DNA from: Marinomonas transparens
Lineage (GTDB): Bacteria; Pseudomonadota; Gammaproteobacteria; Pseudomonadales; Marinomonadaceae
Direction: 5' to 3'
Assembly: GCF_016463975.1 (NCBI RefSeq)
Contig: NZ_JAEMNX010000032.1
Location: 1-39,518, forward strand
DNA length: 39,518 bases
In this document: positions 25,202 to 36,375 of the stretch, piece by piece
How the letters are laid out: every line of letters starts with the position of its first letter
Numbering within the stretch: position 1 is the stretch's first letter
The notes under the pieces: generated by a model
Database searches by the model: none
What the model was told of the DNA's origin: nothing
What the model saw: only the letters and a program-made list of their open reading frames with translations
Made by a program: the position numbers and the translations under genes

Positions 25202-26557
25202 ATGGCAGTTGGCTCATTGGGTGCTGGGTCTGGTCTAGATCTGGAGTCTCTTGTTACAGATATGGTGAGCGCCAGAAGAGACACTAAAGTTAAACTTTAC
25301 CAAAATAAATTGGAAGGTTACGAAGCGGAGTTGTCTGCTTTAGGTGCGGTTGGCTCTGCCATTGACAACTTCAACTCATTCGTAACAACACTAAATGATG
25401 AAGAGCTGTTTAGAGGGCGTAATACTGCGATTAATCAATCGGCAGGTGAAGAAGCTCTTTCTATTACAGCGGATAATACGGCTTCAAACGACACTTATTC
25501 TATGCAGGTTGATCAGCTTGCAAAAGGCAGTCGCCTAGTTTCAGATAAAGGCTTGTTTACTTCAGGTGATGAAGTGGTTACCTCATCCGGTGGTGAGCTT
25601 ACTTTAAGCGCTGGAGATGATGAATTTACCCTTGAAATAGAGCCCGAAACCACTTTGTCTCAACTCCGTGAGCAGATTAATTCCGCGGAAGACAATTTTG
25701 GTGTATCAGCTAACTTGTTAGATGATGGTAGCGGTCATTTGTATTTCACCATTGCATCAAGCAAAGAAGGCGCAGGTAACACTTTAGAAATTGATAGCAG
25801 CAACTTAACATTAGACAGTTCTGCTTTAGGTGGTTTTTTTCCAGGCCTTCATATACCAGAGGGTGGTGAAGCCCAAGATGCCTATATTATTGTTGATGGT
25901 ATTAAAATCCGTAATGATACGAATGTCTTTGATAAAGCGATTGCTGGACTATCTATAGAAGCATTAGAGGTCTCCAATAAACCCGCTAAAGTCAGTGTTA
26001 ACTATGATAAACAAACAGTACAAGATACGCTGCAAGGTTTTGTTGGGTCGTACAATGAATTGATTAATGTGCTTAAGCAAAGTACTGCTAAAGGGGCAGC
26101 GTTAAATGGTAACAGTATGGTCCGCCAGTTAAGGTCTGCTTTAGCCACCGACTTAATGTCTAATCATGCTGGTGGCGATAGCCCTTTTTCTTCTGTTTTT
26201 GATGTGGGCATTGAATTACTGGATAACGGAACATTAAGCTTTGATTCGAGTAAGTTTGATCGAGCTGTGGAAAGAGATTATGACGCAGTATCCTCATTAT
26301 TTGTTGGGGATAATGGTTTGGCAACGTCATTGGATAGTTTGTTGGACAGCTATACCGGCCCTGGTGGAATGAATAATTCGTTGAAAGATTCAGTGAATCG
26401 TTCCATTGATAGTACTGAAGAGTCACTGGCCGATTATGAAGAACGAATGACGAAATATGAGGCATCACTGCGTAGTCGATTTACTAGCTTAGATACACAG
26501 CTTGCTAATATGAATGCACAGGGTAACTACTTGAATTCCATGTTGGAAAATTTGTAA
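25202..26557 (+). CDS. fliD: Filament cap protein FliD (HAP2)
   Basis: The cap that inserts flagellin subunits at the filament tip, 451 residues. The N-terminal FliD signature is LGAGSGLDLESLVTDMVSAR. The C-terminal domain contains VQDTLQGFVGSYNELINVLK, then ELLDNGTLSFDSSKFD, and the final coiled coil with RFTSLDTQLANMNAQGNYL. The length is normal for gammaproteobacteria. It lies between flaG and fliS. Confidence 0.95.
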   Translation: MAVGSLGAGSGLDLESLVTDMVSARRDTKVKLYQNKLEGYEAELSALGAVGSAIDNFNSFVTTLNDEELFRGRNTAINQSAGEEALSITADNTASNDTYSMQVDQLAKGSRLVSDKGLFTSGDEVVTSSGGELTLSAGDDEFTLEIEPETTLSQLREQINSAEDNFGVSANLLDDGSGHLYFTIASSKEGAGNTLEIDSSNLTLDSSALGGFFPGLHIPEGGEAQDAYIIVDGIKIRNDTNVFDKAIAGLSIEALEVSNKPAKVSVNYDKQTVQDTLQGFVGSYNELINVLKQSTAKGAALNGNSMVRQLRSALATDLMSNHAGGDSPFSSVFDVGIELLDNGTLSFDSSKFDRAVERDYDAVSSLFVGDNGLATSLDSLLDSYTGPGGMNNSLKDSVNRSIDSTEESLADYEERMTKYEASLRSRFTSLDTQLANMNAQGNYLNSMLENL

Positions 26558-26599
26558 TACTGTTTTAGATCGCAATATACAAAGTTATGAGGTTGTTTT

Positions 26600-27034
26600 A
26601 TGTACGAGAAAAAAGGGATTCAGGCCTATAAAAAGGACTCGATTAAATCCGATTTAGCCTCGGCAGATCCTCATCGAGTCATTCAGCTATTAATGCAAGG
26701 TGCTTTAGAAAAGCTTGCATTAGGCAAAGGCTGTATTGATCGAGCTGATTGGGCTGGCAAAGCGGTTGCATTAACCCGCGCTGTCGAAATTATTAATGCG
26801 CTGAAAGATGCATTAGATCGAGATGTAAACCCTGAATTAGTCGATAACTTGGAAGGTCTTTATGATTACATGACGACTCGTATTAATGAGGCGAGTGTGT
26901 CGAAAGACAGTTCAATTATTGAGCATGTAATGGGACTGCTTTTACAAATTAAAGGCGCTTGGGATCAGATTACAGATTCGGATAAGCGAGAGGCCTACGA
27001 TGATAAGCTGCAAGCTCGTGCTGGAGCTGTTTAA
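26600..27034 (+). CDS. fliS: Flagellin export chaperone FliS
   Basis: A 144-residue all-helical chaperone that binds the C-terminal end of flagellin before export. Family motifs are YKKDSIKSDLASADPHRVIQ, LLMQGALEKL, AVEIINALKDALD and LYDYMTTRINEAS. The start lies 42 bases after fliD with GAGG upstream. The stop overlaps the next start in TAATG. Confidence 0.95.
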   Translation: MYEKKGIQAYKKDSIKSDLASADPHRVIQLLMQGALEKLALGKGCIDRADWAGKAVALTRAVEIINALKDALDRDVNPELVDNLEGLYDYMTTRINEASVSKDSSIIEHVMGLLLQIKGAWDQITDSDKREAYDDKLQARAGAV

Positions 27035-27330
27035 TGCTGGATATGGTTCAGTTAACAGAGTTAACGGAAGCATTAGAGCAGGCCATATTCAATAAGGATA
27101 TTGAAGAAATACAGCGGTTGTGTATGGAGAAGGGTGACTTTATTTTTTCACTCAAGCCGCAGAAAAATGATATCCAGACCAATCAAAAAATTAAGCATTT
27201 TATTCATATTCATCAATCGGCTACTCAGCTGGTTCAAAGCGCCCATCGTGCGATGCAAAATCAGCTATTTCAATCGACGCAAACCCGTAAAGGTGTCAGT
27301 CAGTATAAAGGCGTAAAACATGCAGAATGA
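27034..27330 (+). CDS. Small FliT-like protein
   Basis: A 98-residue, probably helical protein, translationally coupled to fliS by a TAATG overlap. In this position other flagellate bacteria have fliT, the chaperone for FliD. The sequence starts MLDMVQLTELTEALEQAIFN and has a Gln/His/Lys-rich second half. The similarity to FliT is weak, so the call rests on context and size. It overlaps the start of the next gene by 11 bases. Confidence 0.6.
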   Translation: MLDMVQLTELTEALEQAIFNKDIEEIQRLCMEKGDFIFSLKPQKNDIQTNQKIKHFIHIHQSATQLVQSAHRAMQNQLFQSTQTRKGVSQYKGVKHAE

Positions 27331-29428
27331 AGGCAATCAATTTTCTATCGAGCAAGCCGAAGCCTTTACTGCTGTATTTCAACAAGGTGCAGCTCGTTTA
27401 AAAGAATATGATCAAGAATTTACCGATCGTTATATCAGAAACCTGAGTGTTTTTTCTCAGGTTATGCCACATATTTATGAAGAGCTGAAAGGCTATCAAC
27501 CAAAAAAACGTTTCATTTACTTGGAGGAGTGTGGTGAGTTAAACCTCTATCGGGAAGATATTGGGGTTCCTCTCTTTTCACAAACACCAAGGCTTCAGGC
27601 GCGAGAAAAAATTGCACACGCGCTGGAGTTTCCGACAAAAACCTTACTTAACTTAGAGCGCTCGACTAATAATGAAAGTCGTCATGTGTTTTATAGCAAT
27701 AAGATGTTGGATGAAATAGCCGTTCAATCAAAAGGGTTAGAGGAGCAAAAGGGATGGCCAGAGTTTGTTGGCTCTGCCATCGTATTTGGTATTGAATTTG
27801 GCTATCAACTTGAGCTGCTTTTAGACCATCGTGACATTAAGCACCTTTATTTATATGAAAGTGATTTAGATTTCTTTCACTACTCTTTGTTTACAATTGA
27901 GTGGGAAAATATTCTTGAAACCTTTAATCGCGATGGCCGCACTGTACATTTCTTTTTGGGGGTGCAGCCTGAAGAATTTACCGATAATTATCTTTTACAA
28001 CTTCAAGAAAATGGTTATTTTTTGGCCCCAGAAACTTATTTGTATATGAGTTATAACAGCCCAGAAAATGATAAGGCGTTTGAGTATTTTAAAAAACACT
28101 ATGTCCGTCAGGTAATGGGGTGGGGTTTTTTTGATGATGCCTTGATCGGTGTTGCACAAGGGCTTAGGTCTTTACCGAAAACCAAAGTGGCGCACTTCCA
28201 AGGTAGAGAGGCACTGCCGAAATGGGTTACCGAAATTCCTGTTTTTATTTTAGGGAATGGCCCTTCTCTTGATCAAGGTATTGAATTAATTAAAGAAGTA
28301 CGTGATCAAGTGCTCTTAATTTGCTGTGGTTCTACCATTAATACTTTGAGTAAGTTAGGCATTACGCCAGATATCCATGTGGATATCGAGCGCATGAAAA
28401 TAACGGCAGATAAGTTTTCTTTCTTGGCTAAAGAGTATCTTGACAAGATTTGGGGCTTAACGGTTGATGTTATGCACCCAGAGTTTTTTGATTATTTTAA
28501 GCGCTCCGGAATGGGCATGAAGCCTGGGGAAGCGATTACCTCATTAATCTTGATGCAGGCGCGAGCACAGGGGGATGAGACAACCTATGTGCAATTAAAT
28601 TACTGTAACCCTATTGTCGCTAACCTAGCCTTATCTTATGTGCATTTGTTTGGTTTTAATAATGTCTATTATATGGGTGTGGATAATGGCTTTAAGGATA
28701 AAGATAGCCATCACTCTGTACACAGTGGTTATTATAAAGACGGTAAAGAGTCCGGCTTTCAGAGCTTTCAAGATGCAAGGCTAGTAGAGAGAGAAGGTAA
28801 TTTTGGTGGTTCTATTTATGCCACAGGCATGATGGATACCTCTCGAGTACAGTTGGAATCTTTGACTCGTGAATTGAATAAACGTCGTAACTTTGTCAGT
28901 TTTAATCTTTCCGATGGGGCGAAAATAGAAGGCGTTACGCCTTTAAAGGCTGAAGACGTCTTGATCATGGATCCGAAAATAGATCATGCCAAAGTCATTG
29001 ATCTACTAGAGAAAGCTTTTTTTACCGAACCGCCAGCCGCAGTCGTTAACCAAACGCCAGATGACCTTATTTCTATCGAAGATTTTCGTAAAATAAGTCA
29101 ATCCTTACAGCAGGGTTGGGATGATTCCATTAAAACTCGTGAAGACGTTTGTAACTTACTTTGGTCTCATCATAGGAAAATTTTCTTTTTAAGGGCCAGC
29201 GTCCATCGTCATATTTATGATCTGTTAATTGGTTCTTTTACCTATTCTTCTTTTTCGATTGTGCAGTTTTTGTTTACTCATAAAGATGAAAGTGAAACGG
29301 TTGCTCGGGCGAGTCATTTGTTTGATATTTGGTGTGAATTTTTGGAAGAAATGCCAAGCATGGTACAGAGAGCATCGGATTTTGTTGATCAAGGTAATGA
29401 TCATTTGATTACCTTTTATAATGGCTAA
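27320..29428 (+). CDS. Motility accessory factor, Maf/DUF115 family (probable flagellin nonulosonic acid transferase)
   Basis: A 702-residue protein with the central DUF115 (MptE-like) domain at about 300-520. Features include VTEIPVFILGNGPSLDQGIE, LLICCGSTINTLSKLGITPD and VDIERM. The N- and C-terminal flanks are as in the Maf proteins of Campylobacter and Aeromonas, which are needed for adding pseudaminic or legionaminic acid to flagellin. The gene is coupled to the FliT-like gene and is followed two bases later by pseI, which ties flagellin assembly to pseudaminic acid synthesis. Transferase activity is inferred from family and context. Confidence 0.88.
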   Translation: MQNEGNQFSIEQAEAFTAVFQQGAARLKEYDQEFTDRYIRNLSVFSQVMPHIYEELKGYQPKKRFIYLEECGELNLYREDIGVPLFSQTPRLQAREKIAHALEFPTKTLLNLERSTNNESRHVFYSNKMLDEIAVQSKGLEEQKGWPEFVGSAIVFGIEFGYQLELLLDHRDIKHLYLYESDLDFFHYSLFTIEWENILETFNRDGRTVHFFLGVQPEEFTDNYLLQLQENGYFLAPETYLYMSYNSPENDKAFEYFKKHYVRQVMGWGFFDDALIGVAQGLRSLPKTKVAHFQGREALPKWVTEIPVFILGNGPSLDQGIELIKEVRDQVLLICCGSTINTLSKLGITPDIHVDIERMKITADKFSFLAKEYLDKIWGLTVDVMHPEFFDYFKRSGMGMKPGEAITSLILMQARAQGDETTYVQLNYCNPIVANLALSYVHLFGFNNVYYMGVDNGFKDKDSHHSVHSGYYKDGKESGFQSFQDARLVEREGNFGGSIYATGMMDTSRVQLESLTRELNKRRNFVSFNLSDGAKIEGVTPLKAEDVLIMDPKIDHAKVIDLLEKAFFTEPPAAVVNQTPDDLISIEDFRKISQSLQQGWDDSIKTREDVCNLLWSHHRKIFFLRASVHRHIYDLLIGSFTYSSFSIVQFLFTHKDESETVARASHLFDIWCEFLEEMPSMVQRASDFVDQGNDHLITFYNG

Positions 29429-29430
29429 TT

Positions 29431-30450
29431 ATGTTTGCAAACACCCCTTTTATTATCGCCGAATTATCTGGTAACCATGATCAGGACTTTGAGTTAGCGA
29501 AAGCTATGATTCACGCCGCTGCACAAGCGGGCGTTGATGCCATTAAGTTACAGACCTATACACCAGACACTATGACATTGGATGTTCGCCATGGAGAGTT
29601 TATGGTGTCGGAAAGTGATAGTTTATGGCGTGGTTCGAATCTCTATGACTTGTACGCCAAAGCTTCGACTCCATGGGAGTGGCATCAACCTTTGTTTGAA
29701 CTCGCTGAATCTTTAGGCTTGGTGGCTTTTAGTTCGCCCTTTGATCTCAGTGCGGTTGAATTTCTTGAGTCCCTCGATGTGCCTTTATATAAAATCGCTT
29801 CCTTTGAAATGACCGATATTCCTTTGATACAGGCTGTCGCTCGAACTGGTAAGCCGATTATCATGTCAACAGGCATGGCGACGAAAGAAGAAATAGACGA
29901 GGCGGTCGCGACTATTCGCGCGATTGGTGATAACCCACTGACGCTTTTAAAGTGCACAAGTACTTATCCAGCCAAGATAGAAGATACAAATTTAGTGACC
30001 ATGGCGGATTTGGCTCAACATACTGGCTGCCAAGTGGGTTTATCTGATCATACACAAGGCTTGGGTGCAGCAGTTGCCGCGACAGCCCTAGGTGCGACCG
30101 TTATTGAAAAGCACTTTGTACTAGACCGTAATGCTGGAGGCGTGGATGCCGCTTTCTCTATGGAACCTGATGAAATGAAAGCATTAGTGACAGCTTGTCG
30201 TGCTGCTAAGTCTGCTTTGGGTGCAGTTACCTATGGCGGCTCTGATGCAGAGCAAGCGGCAAAAAAATACCGCCGTTCCATTTATGTCGCTAATGACTTG
30301 GTGGCTGGGACCTTGTTATCTGAAAATCACCTTAAAATTATTCGCCCATCTTATGGTCTAGCACCTAAATATTGGCCCGATGTGCTCGGAAAAAAATTAA
30401 TCGTTGATGTGCAAAAAGGCCAGCCTTTGGCATGGGATATGATGGAATGA
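29431..30450 (+). CDS. pseI: Pseudaminic acid synthase PseI
   Basis: Condenses the altrose intermediate with phosphoenolpyruvate to give pseudaminic acid. The 339-residue protein has an NeuB-type TIM barrel (FIIAELSGNHDQDFELAKAM, AGVDAIKLQTYTPDTMTLD, KIASFEMTDIPLI, LLKCTSTYPA, GLSDHTQG, VIEKHF) and a C-terminal SAF (antifreeze-like) domain at about 285-339. The motif set fits PseI, but the related NeuB and LegI cannot be excluded by eye; the neighbours pseB, pseC, pseF and pseG decide it. The stop overlaps the pseG start in ATGA. Confidence 0.92.
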   Translation: MFANTPFIIAELSGNHDQDFELAKAMIHAAAQAGVDAIKLQTYTPDTMTLDVRHGEFMVSESDSLWRGSNLYDLYAKASTPWEWHQPLFELAESLGLVAFSSPFDLSAVEFLESLDVPLYKIASFEMTDIPLIQAVARTGKPIIMSTGMATKEEIDEAVATIRAIGDNPLTLLKCTSTYPAKIEDTNLVTMADLAQHTGCQVGLSDHTQGLGAAVAATALGATVIEKHFVLDRNAGGVDAAFSMEPDEMKALVTACRAAKSALGAVTYGGSDAEQAAKKYRRSIYVANDLVAGTLLSENHLKIIRPSYGLAPKYWPDVLGKKLIVDVQKGQPLAWDMME

Positions 30451-31436
30451 AGGCTCTGGTACGAGCAGATGCTTCGGTCGAAATTGGCATGGGGCATAGG
30501 GTTCGCTGCCAAGCTTTAATTCAAGCTCTTACTAACCTTGGCTGGCAGTGCCAGTTTGTTGTTCATCAACAGTATGAGGTGTTTGCTTCTCCAGAAGATC
30601 TTATTATTGCTACCGAAGGTGACTTTTTTGTACTGGCTGAGTTAGCAGATTTAGTGATTTTGGATCACTATCAATATCAGGCTGTTGATATCGCGCAATT
30701 ATTTCAGCATCAAGCAAACTTGCTGGTGTTAGATGATATGAATGATAGAGGAGATTTCCCTGCTAAATGGCTACTGAATCCCCTTAATGAATCTTACTCA
30801 GGACAAGTTGAATCTCCACTTTTAGGTAGCCAGTATGCTTTGCTTAGGCCTGCTTTTCGACAAGCCGAACCTATTCCACATAATCAAGCTCGTCAGCTGT
30901 TAATTACCTTAGGGGGGACGGATCCTTTAGGTTTAACCTTGCCTATCTTGGAAGGGTTGTTAGCCTCTGGATTTGATCTGGGGAGTATTCAGGTTCTCTT
31001 AGGGAAAAATGCAACCAATGCAACTAAGGTGAAAGCTTTTTGTCAGCAAGAACATATTGCTTGGAAGCAAGGTTTGTCCGATGTTACTTCTTTGATGAAG
31101 CAGGCCAAACTGTCTGTTTCTGCTGCAGGAGGCACTTTATTCGAATTAGCTTGTATGGGGATACCAACGATATTTGCTCAGGTAGCAGAGAATCAAACGC
31201 GCTCTTTACAGCAACATGTTCCGTTGAATTGGTGTAAATCAATACGTTTCGATAATGTTTCTGTCGATGTGAGAGAAGTTCGTATCAAGCAGCTGATTCA
31301 GTTAGTAAATTTACAGTGGCATGACCTTGATTGGCAACAGCAAGCGAGGAAAGTCGCATCAAGCCTAGTTGATGGGTATGGTGCTGATCGAGTTGCAAAA
31401 ATGATTCATGACCAGTTAGTTAACAGCCCCCTCTAA
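30447..31436 (+). CDS. pseG: UDP-sugar hydrolase PseG
   Basis: Removes UDP from UDP-2,4-diacetamido-2,4,6-trideoxy-altrose, the step before PseI. The 329-residue GT-B-like protein starts MKALVRADASVEIGMGHRVR, which includes the family's His in GMGH. Later motifs are LVILDHY, LLVLDDMNDR, LITLGGTDPLG and SAAGGTLFELACMGIPTI. The start at 30447 overlaps the pseI stop (ATGA); an upstream in-frame ATG at 30432 is less likely. It is not fused to an acetyltransferase. Its 3' end overlaps the convergent pseF gene by 21 bases. Confidence 0.92.
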   Translation: MKALVRADASVEIGMGHRVRCQALIQALTNLGWQCQFVVHQQYEVFASPEDLIIATEGDFFVLAELADLVILDHYQYQAVDIAQLFQHQANLLVLDDMNDRGDFPAKWLLNPLNESYSGQVESPLLGSQYALLRPAFRQAEPIPHNQARQLLITLGGTDPLGLTLPILEGLLASGFDLGSIQVLLGKNATNATKVKAFCQQEHIAWKQGLSDVTSLMKQAKLSVSAAGGTLFELACMGIPTIFAQVAENQTRSLQQHVPLNWCKSIRFDNVSVDVREVRIKQLIQLVNLQWHDLDWQQQARKVASSLVDGYGADRVAKMIHDQLVNSPL

Positions 31437-32122
31437 GTGCATAATTTGTACTAATCGCAACCAATCTTCTTCTGTGTCTAAATCCTGAATTCTATGTCTT
31501 GGTAACATGAAAGCTTTAGATGTTGAGCCGAAAATCTCTCCATTATTTAGCCAGCTTTGGGTACTCGCCCAGTAAAATTGCCCTGCATCATGGATGGCTT
31601 CTACTAGGTCTTGTGAACGCTTCGCAATATGTTCTGGAAACAAGGGAGCAAGTTCCCCTTTTTCATTGGTGTGTAAGGCTCTTTGAATTGGAAAATCGAA
31701 GGTGGTGGCGGAAAAGCAAAAGCCGTCTTTGGGCGTATTTTTCAGACCTTGTTGTAAGTCTTCTATTGTTAGTAAAGGGCAAGTGGCATAAATCAAACAG
31801 GCCTGATCTGGTGTTTTGTCTTCTGCTATTAAGTAACGCAGCGTATGTTGCATCACCGGTGTTGTTCCCGTCATGTTATCGGATAGTTCCACAGGACGTA
31901 AAAAAGGGGTTTCAGCACCATGTTCCCTAGCGACTTGAGCAATTTCCTGATCATCGGTGGAAACAATCACTCGATCAAATAGGCCTGTTTCAAGCGCGGT
32001 TTCAATAGAGTAAGCAATGAGCGGTTTGCCATGGAGAAAACGAATGTTTTTACGGGGGATGCGCTGTGAACCACCGCGAGCGGGAATGACGGCAACGCGG
32101 TAGGGTTTATGTGTTGTATTTT

Positions 32123-32126
<4 letters not shown>
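31416..32126 (-). CDS. pseF: Pseudaminic acid cytidylyltransferase PseF
   Basis: Activates pseudaminic acid with CTP to CMP-pseudaminic acid, the donor used for flagellin. The 236-residue protein has the CMP-sugar synthetase N-terminus VAVIPARGGSQRIPRKNIRF and the segments KPLIAYSIETAL and VIVSTDDQEIAQVAREHGAE. Its start overlaps the pseC stop in ATGA on the minus strand. Confidence 0.93.
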
Positions 32127-34364
<2,238 letters not shown>

Positions 34365-34450
34365 TTAGATAATAAGGTAACCTATTTTATCAATAATCTA
34401 TTAAAGTATCGGCAATTTAAGAAGAAACATGAATTAAATCAAAGATCTGA

Positions 34451-35014
34451 TTAATTACTTCTTCTAGCAATACAATTTTCTAAATGATCATTTACCATAC
34501 CTGTTGCCTGCATAAAAGCATAACAGGTGGTGGCACCAAGAAATTTAAAACCACGTTTTTTTAGATCTTTCGCGAGACGGGTCGAAAGCTCTGTGACGGC
34601 CGGTACGTCAGCGAGGGAATCGACTCGGTTGTCTATGATCTTATGGTCACTAAAAGCCCAATAATAATGACTGAAAGAGCCAAATTCTTCGGCAATCGCG
34701 AGCAACTTCTTGGCGTTGTTGATGGTGGATTCAATTTTAGCTCGATGGCGAACAATGCTGGTATCTTGCAATAGCCGCTCTACATCCGTTTCCGTCATCT
34801 TAGCGACTTTGACTGGATTAAAACCATGAAAAGCGGTTCGGTAGCCCTCGCGTTTGCGTAGAATGGTAATCCAACTTAGACCAGCTTGAGCGCTTTCTAG
34901 AACCATGCATTCAAATAAGGCTTGGTCATCATAAACAGGCTTTCCCCACTCAGTATCATGATAATCTATGTATTCGGGCGAACTTAAGCACCAATTACAG
35001 CGTATCGATTCCAT
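34451..35014 (-). CDS. tag: DNA-3-methyladenine glycosylase I
   Basis: Removes 3-methyladenine from alkylated DNA in base excision repair. From ATG 35014 (AGGAG nine to thirteen bases upstream) the protein has 187 residues, the same as E. coli Tag. The zinc ligands are visible as Cys6 and His19 near the N-terminus, and His and Cys in NDHLENC at the end. The motif YHDTEWGKPVYDDQALFE is characteristic. The frame is open further upstream to 35092 without a good start. It is divergent from nudF. Confidence 0.95.
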   Translation of the reverse strand: MESIRCNWCLSSPEYIDYHDTEWGKPVYDDQALFECMVLESAQAGLSWITILRKREGYRTAFHGFNPVKVAKMTETDVERLLQDTSIVRHRAKIESTINNAKKLLAIAEEFGSFSHYYWAFSDHKIIDNRVDSLADVPAVTELSTRLAKDLKKRGFKFLGATTCYAFMQATGMVNDHLENCIARRSN

Positions 35015-35033
35015 TGTATGATTCTCCTGTAGC

Positions 35034-35050
35034 GTTATGATTAGCATAAC
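35034..35050. repeat. Inverted repeat between tag and nudF
   Basis: GTTATG-ATTAG-CATAAC is a perfect six-base inverted repeat with a five-base centre in the 113-base space between the divergent genes. It could be a regulator site, but no known operator was recognised. Confidence 0.35.
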
Positions 35051-35127
35051 AGCTTCATTACAATGCAAAATCTGTTTTATCCTGTCTAGCACTCTTTTCC
35101 AGTAGAAACCATAAGAAGGACTAATTT

Positions 35128-35748
35128 GTGAGTTTTAAACCAACCTATAGCAAAGACGATGTAGAAGTTTTGCAAGATGAATGTGTTTATAAAGGCTTCT
35201 TTGAAATGCGCAAACTTACGTTAAGGCATAAAAAGTTTAACGGGGAATGGAGCAACCCAATGACCCGTGAAATGATGGTGCGTAACGATGCGGTATGCGT
35301 GCTTTTATTTGACCCCGTTGCGGATAAAGTATTGCTGATTGAACAGTTTCGGCCGGCAGTATTGAAAAGTGAGTCCCCTTGGTTGCTTGAACTGGTTGCC
35401 GGTATGGTTGAAGAAGGTGAAAGTGATGAAGAGGTAGCACGTCGTGAGTCACTTGAAGAAGCGGGAGTGACGATAAAGCGTCTTGAATACATGTTTAAAT
35501 TTGTGCCTTCTCCGGGTGGTTTGGTGGAGTATTTGCGTATGTATGCGGGAGAATTTGATTCAAGCTTGGTGGATACAACGAAGACCCATGGGTTAGATGA
35601 AGAAAATGAAGATATTAAGCTGCACCTTCTTACTGCTAATGACGCGATAGCACTATTAAAGAAGGATGTTGAAAATGCCAGTACTATTATGGGCTTACAG
35701 TGGTTTGCGTTGAATAAAGCCGATCTTATTCAACGCTGGTGTGCCTAG
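35128..35748 (+). CDS. nudF: ADP-ribose pyrophosphatase (Nudix hydrolase)
   Basis: Hydrolyses ADP-ribose to AMP and ribose-5-phosphate. The 206-residue protein has the Nudix box GMVEEGESDEEVARRESLEE followed by AGV, matching Gx5Ex7REUxEExGU, and the FKFVPSPGGLVEY motif after it. The start is GTG with AAGAAGGA seven bases upstream. It heads nudF-yqiB-yqiA-parE, a gene order shared with E. coli except that cpdA is missing. Confidence 0.95.
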   Translation: MSFKPTYSKDDVEVLQDECVYKGFFEMRKLTLRHKKFNGEWSNPMTREMMVRNDAVCVLLFDPVADKVLLIEQFRPAVLKSESPWLLELVAGMVEEGESDEEVARRESLEEAGVTIKRLEYMFKFVPSPGGLVEYLRMYAGEFDSSLVDTTKTHGLDEENEDIKLHLLTANDAIALLKKDVENASTIMGLQWFALNKADLIQRWCA

Positions 35749-35910
35749 ATAAGTAAGAGTCAGGAAGACTTTCGCATTTGCTTTAATCTATACTGGCTCT
35801 AATTGGAGCGAATAATTAAAGAACACCATGATAGCCTTGTGGTGTTTGTTGGTTTATCTAAAACAAGTCAAAAGGAAAAATGTCGAGAAGTGACTAAGGT
35901 GATGAAACAG

Positions 35911-36366
35911 ATGTCAAAGCAATATGTTCCTGATTTAGCAAGTTTACAATTACTCGGTGAATTGAATTATCGCCGTGTGTGTAAGCTCATGCGTGGTCAT
36001 GAAGAGCAGGGGGCTTGGCATTTTTCGATTCATAGCGCGGGCGATCAAGAAAGTCGTTTATGCCTTACCCTTGGCCAAGAAAGCCGCTTTACGTCAGAAG
36101 TTACTTTGATATTTGGCCCAGCAACACAAAATAAAGTGTTGTTTAAAACCAAGCTTTCGATGACTGTGCGCCTATATCATGATGTAGGGATTGCTGAAAT
36201 CACGGATGGACATCGCCAGTATCGAGGCACTTACCCCTACCCAAATGATGACATGTTGCATCGAGATGAAAAATTTCGCTTGAATCAGCAATTGGCAGAC
36301 TTATTAGAATTGTGTTTAAAGCATGGACACAGATTACATGAAGCTCCACTGTTCCAGTTTGCCTAG
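35911..36366 (+). CDS. DUF1249 protein, YqiB type
   Basis: A conserved protein of unknown function. From ATG 35911 it has 151 residues and aligns with E. coli YqiB from YVPDLASLQLLGELNYRRV to the conserved MTVRLYHDVGIAEI and YPYPNDDMLHRDEKFRLNQ. AAGGTG at 35896-35901 is nine bases before the ATG. The frame stays open back to a TTG at 35803, and an ATG at 35902 is also possible; the residues before 35902 are not family-like. Confidence 0.85.
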   Translation: MSKQYVPDLASLQLLGELNYRRVCKLMRGHEEQGAWHFSIHSAGDQESRLCLTLGQESRFTSEVTLIFGPATQNKVLFKTKLSMTVRLYHDVGIAEITDGHRQYRGTYPYPNDDMLHRDEKFRLNQQLADLLELCLKHGHRLHEAPLFQFA

Positions 36367-36375
36367 GATTAACTT

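Noticed and set aside
31520..31930. 136-residue ORF opposite pseF
   Set aside because: Lies wholly within the well-supported pseF gene on the other strand and has no known motif.
35803..35910. N-terminal extension of the YqiB-type protein from a TTG start
   Set aside because: The extra residues are not family-like and the ATG at 35911 has a good Shine-Dalgarno.
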